Positions 8,228-17,190 of a stretch of DNA of 64,000 nt are shown one piece after another (positions within the stretch are counted from its first letter, which is position 1; every line of letters begins with the position of its first letter). The stretch is from assembly GCA_051155755.1 (NCBI GenBank), contig DAXETY010000044.1, forward strand, positions 1-64,000, written 5' to 3'. The position numbers and the translations under genes are program-made. The DNA comes from DAXETY01 sp051155755. GTDB lineage: Bacteria > Desulfobacterota > Desulfobacteria > Desulfobacterales > SG8-13. A model generated the notes under the pieces. It saw nothing but the letters and a program-made list of their open reading frames with translations, made no database searches and was not told the origin of the DNA.

Positions 8228-8692
8228 TCAGCTTTTCGGATTCCATTTCCACTCTTCGTAATACTGCCAGCTGACCATGGTATTGAGCTTTCGAAGTTCT
8301 TTGGTTTTTTCCGTGATGGTAGCTTTCATTACATCCCCGGTGGAAAGCATCCCGACAAATCGCCCTTCTTTTTCAATCAGCAGGTGGTTGACACGCAGGC
8401 CCAGGAATTTGTCCATCAGGTCGTAGGCGGTATCGGTGTGGGGGGCGCTGTGAATCCGGCGGACAACATAATCCTCGATGGGTCGAGTTTCCGGATCGAA
8501 TCCATCGGCGAGCACGTTCCGCATCAAATCACGCGAAGTCCAGATGCCCACCGGCTCCAGATCCTTGGTCACAACGACGGAGCCTACGTTTTTCGAGACC
8601 ATCAACGCAAGCGCGTTTCTCAGCGGCGTGCGGCAGTCGACGGAAAAAATTTCGGTTCCCTTTTCCGATACGATATCGTCTGCGGTTTTCAT
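8228..8692 (-). CDS. Tandem CBS-domain protein
   Basis: 154-residue cytoplasmic protein made almost entirely of two CBS motifs: residues about 10-60 (ALALMVSKNVGSVVVTKDLE with PVGIWTSRDLMR) and about 75-130 (AYDLMDKFLGLRVNHLLIEK with FVGMLSTGDVMK). Paired CBS motifs usually bind adenine nucleotides and act as energy sensors; no catalytic domain is attached. I chose ATG 8692, which has GGAG about seven bases upstream, over a longer frame start at 8746. It lies downstream of the cytochrome gene on the same strand, with a gap of about 150 bp. Confidence 0.85.
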   Translation of the reverse strand: MKTADDIVSEKGTEIFSVDCRTPLRNALALMVSKNVGSVVVTKDLEPVGIWTSRDLMRNVLADGFDPETRPIEDYVVRRIHSAPHTDTAYDLMDKFLGLRVNHLLIEKEGRFVGMLSTGDVMKATITEKTKELRKLNTMVSWQYYEEWKWNPKS

Positions 8693-8846
8693 AGCACACT
8701 CCGGTGTCCCTTCTATCGATCGTGTCCATCCAATCGTGGATGGCACTCGCTATGATCAGGGATAAGACAGTCCTGCGAGGCCGTCAACAACGTAAGTCCT
8801 TGAAAGTGGATATTTTTTCGTTATTGCAGGTTTGTCATCCGACGAT

Positions 8847-11030
8847 TTAATGAATTCGGCCCGGGATCGGCGCGTATGGTTCGGAATTTTCTGCATCGGA
8901 CAGCCGATGGATTTCGGCGCGAATTTCGGCAAATCGGTGTTTGAGTTCGTAGAAACCGTGCCACCAGGCATAATCCGGGGCCATCATGGCAGTTCCCATC
9001 CGGGCCCGGCGGCCTTCGTGGTGCCAGAACTCATAGAACTCCCACTCCAGCGGTTCATCAAAATAGCGCGTGGAAGAGAGCAACCCTTTGCGGTATAGCT
9101 CACCCATTTCGCTTTTGATCGGATCGAAATAATTTCGATTATAATGCTCGACCGTTCGATCCAGGTTGGTGTAATGGGCTTCGGTCCAGGTTTTCGAGTG
9201 GCACTGGCGGCAGATTTGCTGCATTTTGGCGCGTTCATCTTGCCAGCGGGTGGCCGCCGGATGCGGTTCGAATTCCGAAGGTCGAATTGTTCGCGGGGTT
9301 TGCAGCTCCCAGGATAGCCTTTCGGTGACATCGTGAGTGCCGGCAATGCCCGCCGCCGGTGACATGTGGCAAACTGCACAGGTCGGGGCCCGATAGTCGC
9401 GGCCGGCTTGCCAGCGACCGTCCGGCGATTGCCAGTTCCATTGATCCTGCTCGGCGTGATAGATGGTACCGTGCTTGGATTCTTCGTAGATTTCGATTTG
9501 GGGGTGGTCCGGGCCCAGGTGGCACTGATCGCATGCTTCCGGTTTCCGGGCCTCGATCACTGAAAACCGATGACGGGTGTGGCAGCTGCTGCAGCTGCCG
9601 CGGCTGCCGTCCGGGTTGATGCGGCCCACGCCGACATTCGGCCAGCTGCCCGGCGAGGGCCGTCCGTCGACGAGCTCGACCACGGTACCGTGGCAGGCAT
9701 AACAGCCGGTGGTGCGCTCGATTTCATTGTTCATGCCGTCTTTTAGCCAGTGGTGCACGCTCCACATGATGGCATGGGTATTGGCATGTTTGCTGCGTGC
9801 ATACTGGTTATATTGATCCGGGTGGCAGCCGGCACAGGTTTTGGGGCTGACCACCGAGGCAATGGGAGTGCGTGTATGTTCGAGGTGGGCGCGATTTTCG
9901 AGGAATTTGGATTCCGCCGGAACCTGGTGGCACTTTAAACAATCTACGGCTACCTTGGAATGAATGCTGTTATCCCAATCCTGAAAAATAACCGGGTTCA
10001 ACTTGCGGTGGCAGTCAACGCAACGAGCCGCGGAGGTACTTGCGGCAGGCGGCCGTTTTTCCACGGCGCCATGAAAAATGCCGTCCCAGTTCCATAGGGC
10101 CACGCAGAGCAGAATCAGCAGCACCAATACCATGTTCAGATAGGCCATCGCCGTGAATACTTTGCGGACCGGCGGTTTCTTTGCAGAGCCGGAAGTCGGT
10201 GCCATATCACCGATTCTGGGGACATTTTCCAAAACCTCGGCCCCGTGGGGCGCACCGGCCATCGCGTCGGTGAGATCGCTTACGGCACGATGTTTTCCGA
10301 AATGGCGGCCATCCTTCCACTTGGCACTGGCGCTGACGTCAAAAATGCCGTCATTATAGGCGATATAGGCCGGTTTGCCGGTGCGGCCATCGTATTGATC
10401 GAGGGTCGCGGTCGTGATGCCGGACCCGGCCGCGGGCTTTGCAGCGGCGGTTTTTTTAAGTCGGCGGTGGACAACGGTGACGGCGGCGGCGGCGCTGATG
10501 AGCATCAGGACAAACAACAGAATTTTGAAAAAGAGCAACTGTCCGAAGGTGCTTTCGAAAAAATCATTCCAACCCCCGATTCGGGTCCACGTCAGATAGG
10601 CGCCGGTGAGGGTCAACAGGGTCAGGGCGGTGATCCCCAGCAGCCGTTCGCCGCGGGGTATGCCGCCGCTCAATTTGGCCGGACCGATAAACAGATGAAC
10701 GTAAAAGATCGCGCCCACCAGAACGGCAGCGGCCAGCAGATGCAGGTATCCGCTCAGCAGTCGCAGAAATTGATGCAAGGAGGATTGAAGCCGTTGCATT
10801 TGTTCCAGCGAGGCCGCTGGAATGGGGTACTGATAGCCGCTGCGGGCATAGGCCCAGCCGGCGGTGTTCAACGGACCGCCCAGGTTGTCACGGTGACAGA
10901 ACCGGCATCCCTTTCCGGTGGCTTCGGCATACTGCTGAGTGGCCTCCGCCGTGGTTTCCAGGCCAGCAGACCATATTATCAAAACCAGTGCGAGCATGCC
11001 CAGCGTCGTGCAATTGCGCATCCGCTTCAT
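8847..11030 (-). CDS. CopD-like / cytochrome b5-like / octahaem HAO-like fusion cytochrome
   Basis: 727-residue multidomain redox protein. In order: a signal or anchor segment (1-30); one haem-c site CRFCH (about 42); a CopD-like bundle of about four transmembrane helices (about 88-195); a cytochrome b5/COG4892-like domain (about 208-280) with its KWKDGRHFGKH haem-ligand region and APHG; another membrane helix (about 305-328); and a C-terminal domain with eight CxxCH sites (CVDCH, CLKCH, CAGCH, CYACH, CSSCH, CDQCH, CAVCH, CRQCH) arranged as in hydroxylamine-oxidoreductase-like octahaem cytochromes, ending DYAWWHGFYELKHRF. It probably moves quinol electrons to a periplasmic octahaem reductase or oxidase of a nitrogen or sulfur compound; the substrate is not known. 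Start ATG 11030 has GGAGG seven bases upstream; an ATG at 11057 is less likely. Confidence 0.85.
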   Translation of the reverse strand: MKRMRNCTTLGMLALVLIIWSAGLETTAEATQQYAEATGKGCRFCHRDNLGGPLNTAGWAYARSGYQYPIPAASLEQMQRLQSSLHQFLRLLSGYLHLLAAAVLVGAIFYVHLFIGPAKLSGGIPRGERLLGITALTLLTLTGAYLTWTRIGGWNDFFESTFGQLLFFKILLFVLMLISAAAAVTVVHRRLKKTAAAKPAAGSGITTATLDQYDGRTGKPAYIAYNDGIFDVSASAKWKDGRHFGKHRAVSDLTDAMAGAPHGAEVLENVPRIGDMAPTSGSAKKPPVRKVFTAMAYLNMVLVLLILLCVALWNWDGIFHGAVEKRPPAASTSAARCVDCHRKLNPVIFQDWDNSIHSKVAVDCLKCHQVPAESKFLENRAHLEHTRTPIASVVSPKTCAGCHPDQYNQYARSKHANTHAIMWSVHHWLKDGMNNEIERTTGCYACHGTVVELVDGRPSPGSWPNVGVGRINPDGSRGSCSSCHTRHRFSVIEARKPEACDQCHLGPDHPQIEIYEESKHGTIYHAEQDQWNWQSPDGRWQAGRDYRAPTCAVCHMSPAAGIAGTHDVTERLSWELQTPRTIRPSEFEPHPAATRWQDERAKMQQICRQCHSKTWTEAHYTNLDRTVEHYNRNYFDPIKSEMGELYRKGLLSSTRYFDEPLEWEFYEFWHHEGRRARMGTAMMAPDYAWWHGFYELKHRFAEIRAEIHRLSDAENSEPYAPIPGRIH

Positions 11031-11162
11031 ATCGGAGCCTCCGCAATCTGTTTTCAATCCGGGTCATAATTCCGAGCCTACGGGAAGCCAGATCATTCCT
11101 ACAACGGATTCTTCGATTTTACAATCCAGGGTGAAAAGGAACATTTCCGGGATGGACTCAGG

Positions 11163-11957
11163 TTAGCGGCGGTAAGTATAGTAATAATTCCGGACGGGGT
11201 TTTTCTGACGATTCAACACAAATCCGAGCACCTTTTCCCTGGGGAGCATCTCCAGGGCCTTGTTCACATCATGTACGGAAGTGCTGCCTTCCTGGACCAC
11301 GATCAGAATTCCGTCTATCAGGTCCGACAGGACGATGGAGTCTGCCCCGCCCAGGATCGGTGGGACGTCGAAGAGCACATAACGGTCCGGATAGCGGTTT
11401 TTCATTTCTTCGATCAGGCTTTCCATACGAGGGGAACCCAGCAGTTCGGAGCTGTCGTAAATCGTCCGTCCCCCGGAGATGACCGTGAGGCGTTCGATAC
11501 CGGGCCAGACGATAAACTCCTTAAGGGGGCGTTCACCGACCAGATAATCAATCAGGCCTTTATCATGCGGAAACCCGATATATTTGTGAACGTTCTGCCG
11601 CATCAGGTCCGCATCTACCAGCAGTACGGTCTTGTTGACTTCCCGGGCGAAGGTGATTGCCAGATTGATGGCAGTCAAGGTCTTGCCTTCTCCGGGGTTG
11701 ACGCTGGTGATCATCAACGTTCTGCAATTGCGGCTTCTGGCCCTGTGCCGGATCTGGGTACGAAGGATTTTATAGTAATCGATTTCGGGTGACTCCGGAA
11801 ATATGCTGATCACCCGGTTTTTTTCCGCGACGGCCGGATCGAAGGAAACCGCTTTGGAATCGGTATAGACCGGTTTCCACTCACTGCGTGCCGGTTTTTC
11901 ACCCGCCGGCTTTTTTTCGGATGGCGCAACATTTTTACGAAAAAAATTCATGATCAT
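11163..11957 (-). CDS. BY-kinase-like exopolysaccharide tyrosine autokinase (CpsD/PEP-CTERM type)
   Basis: 264-residue cytoplasmic ATPase that, in this family, autophosphorylates on C-terminal tyrosines and controls polymer length together with its Wzz-like partner. Walker A is NPGEGKT (about 87-93), Walker A' is VLLVDADLMR (about 111-120), and the protein ends in a short tyrosine cluster (NYYYTYRR). The kinase is separate from the Wzz membrane protein encoded just upstream, as in the exosortase-linked systems. The start may be ATG 11957 or ATG 11951; neither has a strong ribosome site. It is the last exopolysaccharide gene before the cytochrome. Confidence 0.85.
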   Translation of the reverse strand: MIMNFFRKNVAPSEKKPAGEKPARSEWKPVYTDSKAVSFDPAVAEKNRVISIFPESPEIDYYKILRTQIRHRARSRNCRTLMITSVNPGEGKTLTAINLAITFAREVNKTVLLVDADLMRQNVHKYIGFPHDKGLIDYLVGERPLKEFIVWPGIERLTVISGGRTIYDSSELLGSPRMESLIEEMKNRYPDRYVLFDVPPILGGADSIVLSDLIDGILIVVQEGSTSVHDVNKALEMLPREKVLGFVLNRQKNPVRNYYYTYRR

Positions 11958-12118
11958 TCTTGTCCGGACCGGGTGCTACTGCAAGTTCAACATGAAAGCC
12001 CAGCACTTCTGAGTTTTCTTGCCAGCGGCAAGTGTCGCAGCAGGAAAATTCAAGGCATCCGCCTGGCGGATGGTTGTTGACTCGGCAAACTTTAACCTGA
12101 ATTGATCGCGGCCGATCT

Positions 12119-13693
12119 TCAAATCGACAGGCGCCGCATCAATTTGGCCCAGAAAATATTCAGGTCCATTACCCAAAAATGCACAAATGCCAGACCGCAG
12201 GCGACTGCCACCAGCAGTGCCGACAATTTTATCGCATGCCAGCGGCGTTTCCGGCGGATATCGCGGACCGTTCGAATTTCCGGAATTCCGGCCAGCACCG
12301 GAATCTGGGTTGCCAGGGTCAGGGATTCCGGGCTGCGAACCGAGTTGTCAAAAAACTCTCTCAGGGAGGCAACCGCAACTCCGGCGCCCGCACCGAGAAC
12401 CAAACCAATGAGCACGATGGCCATCCGGTTGGGTTTGTAGGGTTTTTCCGGCAAGCGAGCCGGATCGATCAGTGTAAAGCGTTCGCCCTTTTGTTCCATC
12501 TCCAGGCCGTGGGCCACACGAGCCTCCATGTATTTCTGCATGAGATCATCGTGCTTGGCCTGTGTATTGTTGCGCTCCACCAGCAGAGCCTTGTAGGATT
12601 CCTCCACCTTCGGCGTGTCTTCGATGCGACCACGATAGTCGGCGGCACGGGTTTTGAGTTCGTCTATCTGGCGCCGAACCGATTGAATGTCGGCCTGGGT
12701 GCTGGCCAGCTGGGCGGCCAGCGTGATGTAGGCCGGATTGTCGGCCGTTTCGTTCCGGGCGGCCGTCCCGGTTTTTTTTTCGAGATGTTTTTCCAGGTTA
12801 CGAATTTCTTCCCGGGTCTTAATTACGTCGGGGTAGGCATCGGTAAAGCGGCTTTCCAGATTGCTCAGTTCAACCCGCAGTTCCCTCAGCCGGCGCTGGT
12901 CTTCGTTCATGGTTTTCAGCGGTTCGATGCTGGCCAGTTGCGTCTGCAGGTAGCCCTCGCGTTCGCGCAGCGTTCGCAGTTGCTCGTTTAACCGCTCTAT
13001 GTTGCGCTCGATGTTGTTGAGCGTCTGCATGTTCACCTGGAACACTTCGGGCAGTTCATGGATGTGCACGGCTTTGAAGGCTGCGATTTCGCCCTCGATT
13101 TCGTCGAGCCGCCGCCGCAGTTTCTGCATCTCATCTTCCAGAAAGCGGTAGGTCTCTTCGGTCTGACGCTCTCGCTCCCGCAGGTTTTCTTCCAGAAAAA
13201 GGGAGGCCAGCACATTGGCCACCCGCTGGACCTTTTCCGGGACGCCTTTACCTTCGTAGGTCAATGTGAATGCGATTGTGGCTGAACCGGGTCGCCCGGT
13301 ACGCGGGTCGATGACCTCTGCGCTGATCGTATCCAGCCGGATCGACTGGCGCATGTGATGAACGATCTGGTCGGTCGTCAGTTTGCCTTTCAGCTCCGGA
13401 TACAGGTTATAACGATTGATAATCTCCAGCAACCGCGACGTGCTGATAATTCGTTGGTAGATGGATTGCAATCGTTGTTCGGCGTAACTGGTTACCGTCG
13501 CGGTGACAAATTCATCCGGGATCTCCTGTTCCTCGATCAGTATCGTAGAGGTCGATTTATAAAGCGGCGGCAGCGCCACGGCGAAAAATGCGGCGGCCAG
13601 GAAAACGGCCGCCCACGGCAGCAGCAAGCTCCATTTGCGCCGTTTGAGGATCTGAAGCGATTCCTTTAACGACATCGCATTGGTGGGTGTCAT
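12119..13693 (-). CDS. Exosortase-system chain-length determinant (Wzz/GNVR)
   Basis: 524-residue inner-membrane co-polymerase. Transmembrane helix 1 is near residues 22-42 (LLLPWAAVFLAAAFFAVALP). It is followed by a Wzz domain (YKSTSTILIEEQEIP), a long periplasmic coiled-coil region (about 180-400, with many heptads such as LRRRLDEIEGEIAAFK), and a second helix near 435-455 (MAIVLIGLVLGAGAGVAVAS). An extra hydrophobic stretch lies near the C-terminus. Size and layout fit the PEP-CTERM/XrtA-type chain-length proteins. It controls export length with the kinase downstream. ATG at 13675 is an alternative start. Confidence 0.87.
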   Translation of the reverse strand: MTPTNAMSLKESLQILKRRKWSLLLPWAAVFLAAAFFAVALPPLYKSTSTILIEEQEIPDEFVTATVTSYAEQRLQSIYQRIISTSRLLEIINRYNLYPELKGKLTTDQIVHHMRQSIRLDTISAEVIDPRTGRPGSATIAFTLTYEGKGVPEKVQRVANVLASLFLEENLRERERQTEETYRFLEDEMQKLRRRLDEIEGEIAAFKAVHIHELPEVFQVNMQTLNNIERNIERLNEQLRTLREREGYLQTQLASIEPLKTMNEDQRRLRELRVELSNLESRFTDAYPDVIKTREEIRNLEKHLEKKTGTAARNETADNPAYITLAAQLASTQADIQSVRRQIDELKTRAADYRGRIEDTPKVEESYKALLVERNNTQAKHDDLMQKYMEARVAHGLEMEQKGERFTLIDPARLPEKPYKPNRMAIVLIGLVLGAGAGVAVASLREFFDNSVRSPESLTLATQIPVLAGIPEIRTVRDIRRKRRWHAIKLSALLVAVACGLAFVHFWVMDLNIFWAKLMRRLSI

Positions 13694-13765
13694 CGTGGCG
13701 AAGATAAATCTCTAATTAATGATTGAAAAACAGGTTTTTTGGGTCCCGTTCGTTCCCCTGTGAGT

Positions 13766-13781
13766 TGCATTTATCGTACCA
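13766..13781 (-). promoter_or_regulatory. Possible sigma-54 promoter upstream of wzz-like gene
   Basis: On the minus strand TGGTACGATAAATGCA has GG and GC exactly 10 bases apart, the sigma-54 spacing, but deviates at one base in each of the -24 and -12 boxes. It lies about 75 bp before the Wzz-like gene. A weaker candidate than the one at 18918. Confidence 0.35.
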
Positions 13782-13872
13782 GAGATTCGGATGGGGCCGC
13801 AACGCTTTTTCATTTGGCCGGGGCCGTCCTGCTGCACTGAAGCGACCTTCCGGCGACGGATGCCCGTATTCA

Positions 13873-14463
13873 TCAGGGCACCAGAATCACATCTCCGCGC
13901 TGAAGCTGGATATTTTGTTCGAGGTTCCTGCCCCGGGAGACCTCCTGGTAGTTAAATTCGAACTGAAGTGTCCGGTCATCGCCGGTTTCCCGAAAAATTT
14001 TGATCTCTTCTTCGTTGGCAAAGGGGTTCAATCCTCCGGCCATGGCAAGCGCCTGCAGCACGTTGATCCGAGTGTTCAACTCGAACCGGCCCGCATTGTG
14101 AACTTTACCGATCACATACACATACAGGCTTCCGACGGTGTTTACGGCCACAGAAAGGTTCGGATTGGGAACAAACCGCACGATTCGTTTCTCGATCTCG
14201 GACTTTAAGGCGTCGATCGTAAGCCCCTCGGCCTGGATCTGATCGATCAGCGGAAAAGAAATGGAGCCGTCCGGCAGTACGGTGACCGTCCGCGTCAGCG
14301 CCGGTTCTTTCCAGATCGAAATGTCGATCCGGTCACCGGGGCCGATCACGTAAGCATCGCCGATGGCCGGGTTCGGCTCGAAGTCGTTCTGCGCCCGGGC
14401 CGGCGAAGTTACGATGAACACCAACAGCACATGCAGAAGAAAACAAACCCAGAATGATCGCAT
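13873..14463 (-). CDS. Polysaccharide export protein, Wza/PEP-CTERM export type
   Basis: 196-residue periplasmic or outer-membrane-associated protein. Signal peptide residues 1-21 (FLLHVLLVFIVTSPARA, no lipobox cysteine). The Poly_export domain (about 30-105) opens with DAYVIGPGDRIDISIWKEP, and one SLBB domain (about 115-160) contains VYVIGKVHNAGRFEL. Classical Wza is nearly twice as long; this short single-SLBB form is the kind found in exosortase-linked loci. I chose ATG 14463, which has GGGAG eight bases upstream; the longer frame to 14583 places non-signal sequence before the signal peptide. It probably forms the export conduit for the polymer. Confidence 0.87.
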   Translation of the reverse strand: MRSFWVCFLLHVLLVFIVTSPARAQNDFEPNPAIGDAYVIGPGDRIDISIWKEPALTRTVTVLPDGSISFPLIDQIQAEGLTIDALKSEIEKRIVRFVPNPNLSVAVNTVGSLYVYVIGKVHNAGRFELNTRINVLQALAMAGGLNPFANEEEIKIFRETGDDRTLQFEFNYQEVSRGRNLEQNIQLQRGDVILVP

Positions 14464-14604
14464 TTTCGGTCTCCCGGTTTTCGGTGCGGAACGGCTGCGG
14501 TGCGTCCATCCAGAGCGGTTCCGGGATGTCAGCGTGTTTCCGGTTTTCGCGAAACCGAAGCATTGCCATGCGGATGTTGCCATGAGCCGGCCACCGATCG
14601 GTTT

Positions 14605-16374
14605 TCAGGGTATTTCCGCCAATATCCGCCGGGCTTCGGCCCGTTCGGGGAAGTTTTCATCCGTGGTTCGCAATACCGTCTCAAGACGACTGCGGGCCAG
14701 CCGGTGGTTGCCGACATGGAAGTAGACGATTCCAGCATGAAAATTGATCATCGGGTTATCGGGGGCGTCCTGAAGTGCGGTTTCCAGCAGACCCAATGCC
14801 CGGTTGGGATCTCCCAGTTTATAGTAAATCCAGCCGAGTGTGTCGAGGATCTGGGGATCCCGTGGACGGACTTCCAGCGCTCTTTGTGCGTAATCAAGCG
14901 ACCTGGCCAGCGCTTCCGCGGAACCGTCCTGTTCACTCAACAAAAATGCCAGATTGTTGAGCGCCGGCCAGAATTGCGGGTTGTGTTCCACTGCCTTTTC
15001 CAGCGTCCGGACGGCCTGGACGGTTTCGCCGCGCTGATAATGCAACTGTCCCAGTGAAAGGTAGGTGATTGGATCGCTTGGATCGAGTTCAATGGCGTGC
15101 TCGAGTCGGCGGACGGCAGTGGCGGTATCCCGACGAGCGATGTAAAGTCGGGCCAGATCGATGTGCGCCGCCTGAAAGTCCGGGCGAATTTCAAGGGCTT
15201 TTTTAAAAGACTGCTCGGCTTCCGTGGTGCGCCGGCTTTCTGCCTGGGATTTTCCCAGCAAATACCAAGCAATGGGGTTTTCGGGATGCTGCTCCGCAAA
15301 TCGACGGCTGCGTGTCAGCGCTTCATCGAAGCGTTCCAGCGAGAAACAGTTTTGAATCAAGGCGGCCTGCAGGTCGGGTGACGGTTCACGGCGGGCAAGG
15401 CCTTGTTCGAGGACCTCCCGGGCATTTTGCAGCTGTCCGGTGCTGCGGTAAAAGCGGCTCAATTTTCGATAACCGAGATCTCGATCCGGTGCCAGCGTCA
15501 ATAAACGGCGGTATTGTTTTTCAGCGGCACGCAGGTCACGCTGCACCCAGAGCAGATCGCCCAGCAAGGCGACCGCCGATACTGCGTCAGGATTTTTTTC
15601 GAGAATCTCATTTAGTTGCCGGCTGGCGGCGGCGGTATCCCCCAGCATAATGTGCAGTCGGCTCAGTGCAATGGCGGCTTCTACCGAATCGGGATCCATC
15701 CTCAGGGCTCGCCGCAGCGTATCTTCGGCCAGCGCGTATTCCCGGTTGAGCACGTGTGCCTGACTGAGATGGATGTAGCCCTCGATGAATTCAGGCTTTT
15801 CGTTGATCACGGTGCGGAATTCGGAAACCGCGTTAACGCCTTCTCCTTTCGAGAGGCTGATGGTGCCCTTGAGATAATGGGCATCGATGCTCGAAGGCAC
15901 TTCGGCGGTGACCTCGTTGATGTAGGCCTCCGCCGCCTTAAGTTCCCGATTCATGAGGTGGATTCTGGCCAGTGCGATTTTCGTGCGAACGATGTCGGGC
16001 GCGGCCGGGTTCTGACTGAATGTCAGGCACTGTCGCAACAACTCAATGGCCGGCTGACTCCTGCCGGTGTTTACGAAAATTTCGCTTAACAACAAATGCA
16101 GATCGAAGCTGGAACCGTATTTTTCGATACCCTTTTGCAGGAGTTCTTCGGCGTCTTCCATGCTGTTTTTTTGAATGTAAAATCGAGCGGCATGGATGAT
16201 GTTGGCTTCTGGCTCCTGTTTTTTGTCGAGCAATTGCTGAATATACCGCCGGGCATCGCTTTGCCGGCCGTTTTCCCAAAACAGCGCGGCAAGATTCAGG
16301 TAATGGCGGTAATTTTCCGGTTCGACGGCCAACACCCGCTGCAGTGCCGCGACGGCCGCTTCCAGGCGATCCGA
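14605..16374 (-). pseudogene. C-terminal part of PEP-CTERM-type TPR lipoprotein (after in-frame TGA)
   Basis: This is the larger portion (about 590 codons) of a long TPR protein whose first 243 codons are at 16375-17106, in the same frame. It is a continuous series of 34-residue TPR repeats (for example AFLRFNx-free helices such as RRALRMDPDSVEAAIALSRL and AVEHNPQFWPALNNLAFLL). Translation resumes immediately after the TGA with SDRLEAAVAALQRVLAVEP, which completes the interrupted repeat. A GTG at 16335 could start a shortened protein, but it would lack the lipoprotein signal. With the upstream part the length is about 833 codons, near the size of exosortase-locus TPR lipoproteins (PrsT type). 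Confidence 0.8.
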
Positions 16375-17106
16375 TCAGGTGTAAAATTTGGCCAGGGCAA
16401 TGTTGATCTGCGTCGAACCGGGGTTGGCTGCGATGCCGTCACGCAGGGTCGATTCCGCCGTTGCGAGGTCGCCTTGCCGGGCGTAAATCGTTGCCAGCAT
16501 GAGGTAGAGTTGAGGATCGGTAATGCCGCGGGATCGCAGTATTTCGAGTTGATTGCGGGCCGGGGCATCTTCACCCTCGGCGAGCTGCAACGCCGCTTTG
16601 ATCAGCAGGGCTTCCGGATTTTCCGGTTCTGCGGCCAGAACCGTATCGATCCGTTCGGCCGCCCGGTCGTAGACCCGGCCGATAAAGAAAAGCCTTGCCA
16701 GGTAAATTTGGGTGGGCAGATGGTTCGGATCGAGTTCAGCGGCCTTGGAGAGATACTTGTAGGCCTTTTTGTAATTTTTCTCCTCCAGTTCGATGACCCC
16801 GAGTGCGAAATAGGCCGGTTGGAAGTCCGGATCGATCTGCAGCGCATTTTTATATTCGAGCCTGGCTTTGATGAAATCGCCGGCTTCCTCCAGGGCCCGG
16901 GCTTTTTCAAAGTAGTACTTTTTCCGGGCTTCGGGTCCACCGCAGCCGATCACCACCACCGCTGTAAAAAGCAACAACCAGCAGAACCAGCGCTTTCCAT
17001 TGGCCGATGGGTTCGCCGACGTTTTGGGACAGGGGTGCCGACACAACCGCGGTTCGCCGGCTTTATATGGAATCGGAATTCCGGTGCTGGTTTGCATGCA
17101 CGTCAT
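16375..17106 (-). CDS. N-terminal part of PEP-CTERM-type TPR lipoprotein (truncated by TGA)
   Basis: 243 codons ending at a TGA (16377-16375). A lipoprotein-type signal is visible: WFCWLLLFTAVVVIGCGG, with the lipobox cysteine at about residue 55. TPR repeats follow (YYFEKARALEEAGDFIKARL and on). The predicted start at 17106 or 17097 gives an unusually long stretch before the hydrophobic segment and has no good ribosome site, so the true N-terminus is uncertain. The last residues, LAKFYT, stop in the middle of a repeat that continues after the TGA. In intact loci the protein is an outer-membrane-linked assembly factor for export. Confidence 0.75.
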   Translation of the reverse strand: MTCMQTSTGIPIPYKAGEPRLCRHPCPKTSANPSANGKRWFCWLLLFTAVVVIGCGGPEARKKYYFEKARALEEAGDFIKARLEYKNALQIDPDFQPAYFALGVIELEEKNYKKAYKYLSKAAELDPNHLPTQIYLARLFFIGRVYDRAAERIDTVLAAEPENPEALLIKAALQLAEGEDAPARNQLEILRSRGITDPQLYLMLATIYARQGDLATAESTLRDGIAANPGSTQINIALAKFYT

Positions 17107-17190
17107 ATATCAGTGGCAGCCATCGAGCGCTTCACTCGATTCGGGTCCAAATTGAACATTCCGGTTTACAGCGACAGAAATGCCGGCCGA

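Noticed and set aside
16375..16377. Selenocysteine codon
   Set aside because: The position is a variable residue in a TPR repeat, not a redox site, and no downstream stem-loop of the needed type is evident by eye.
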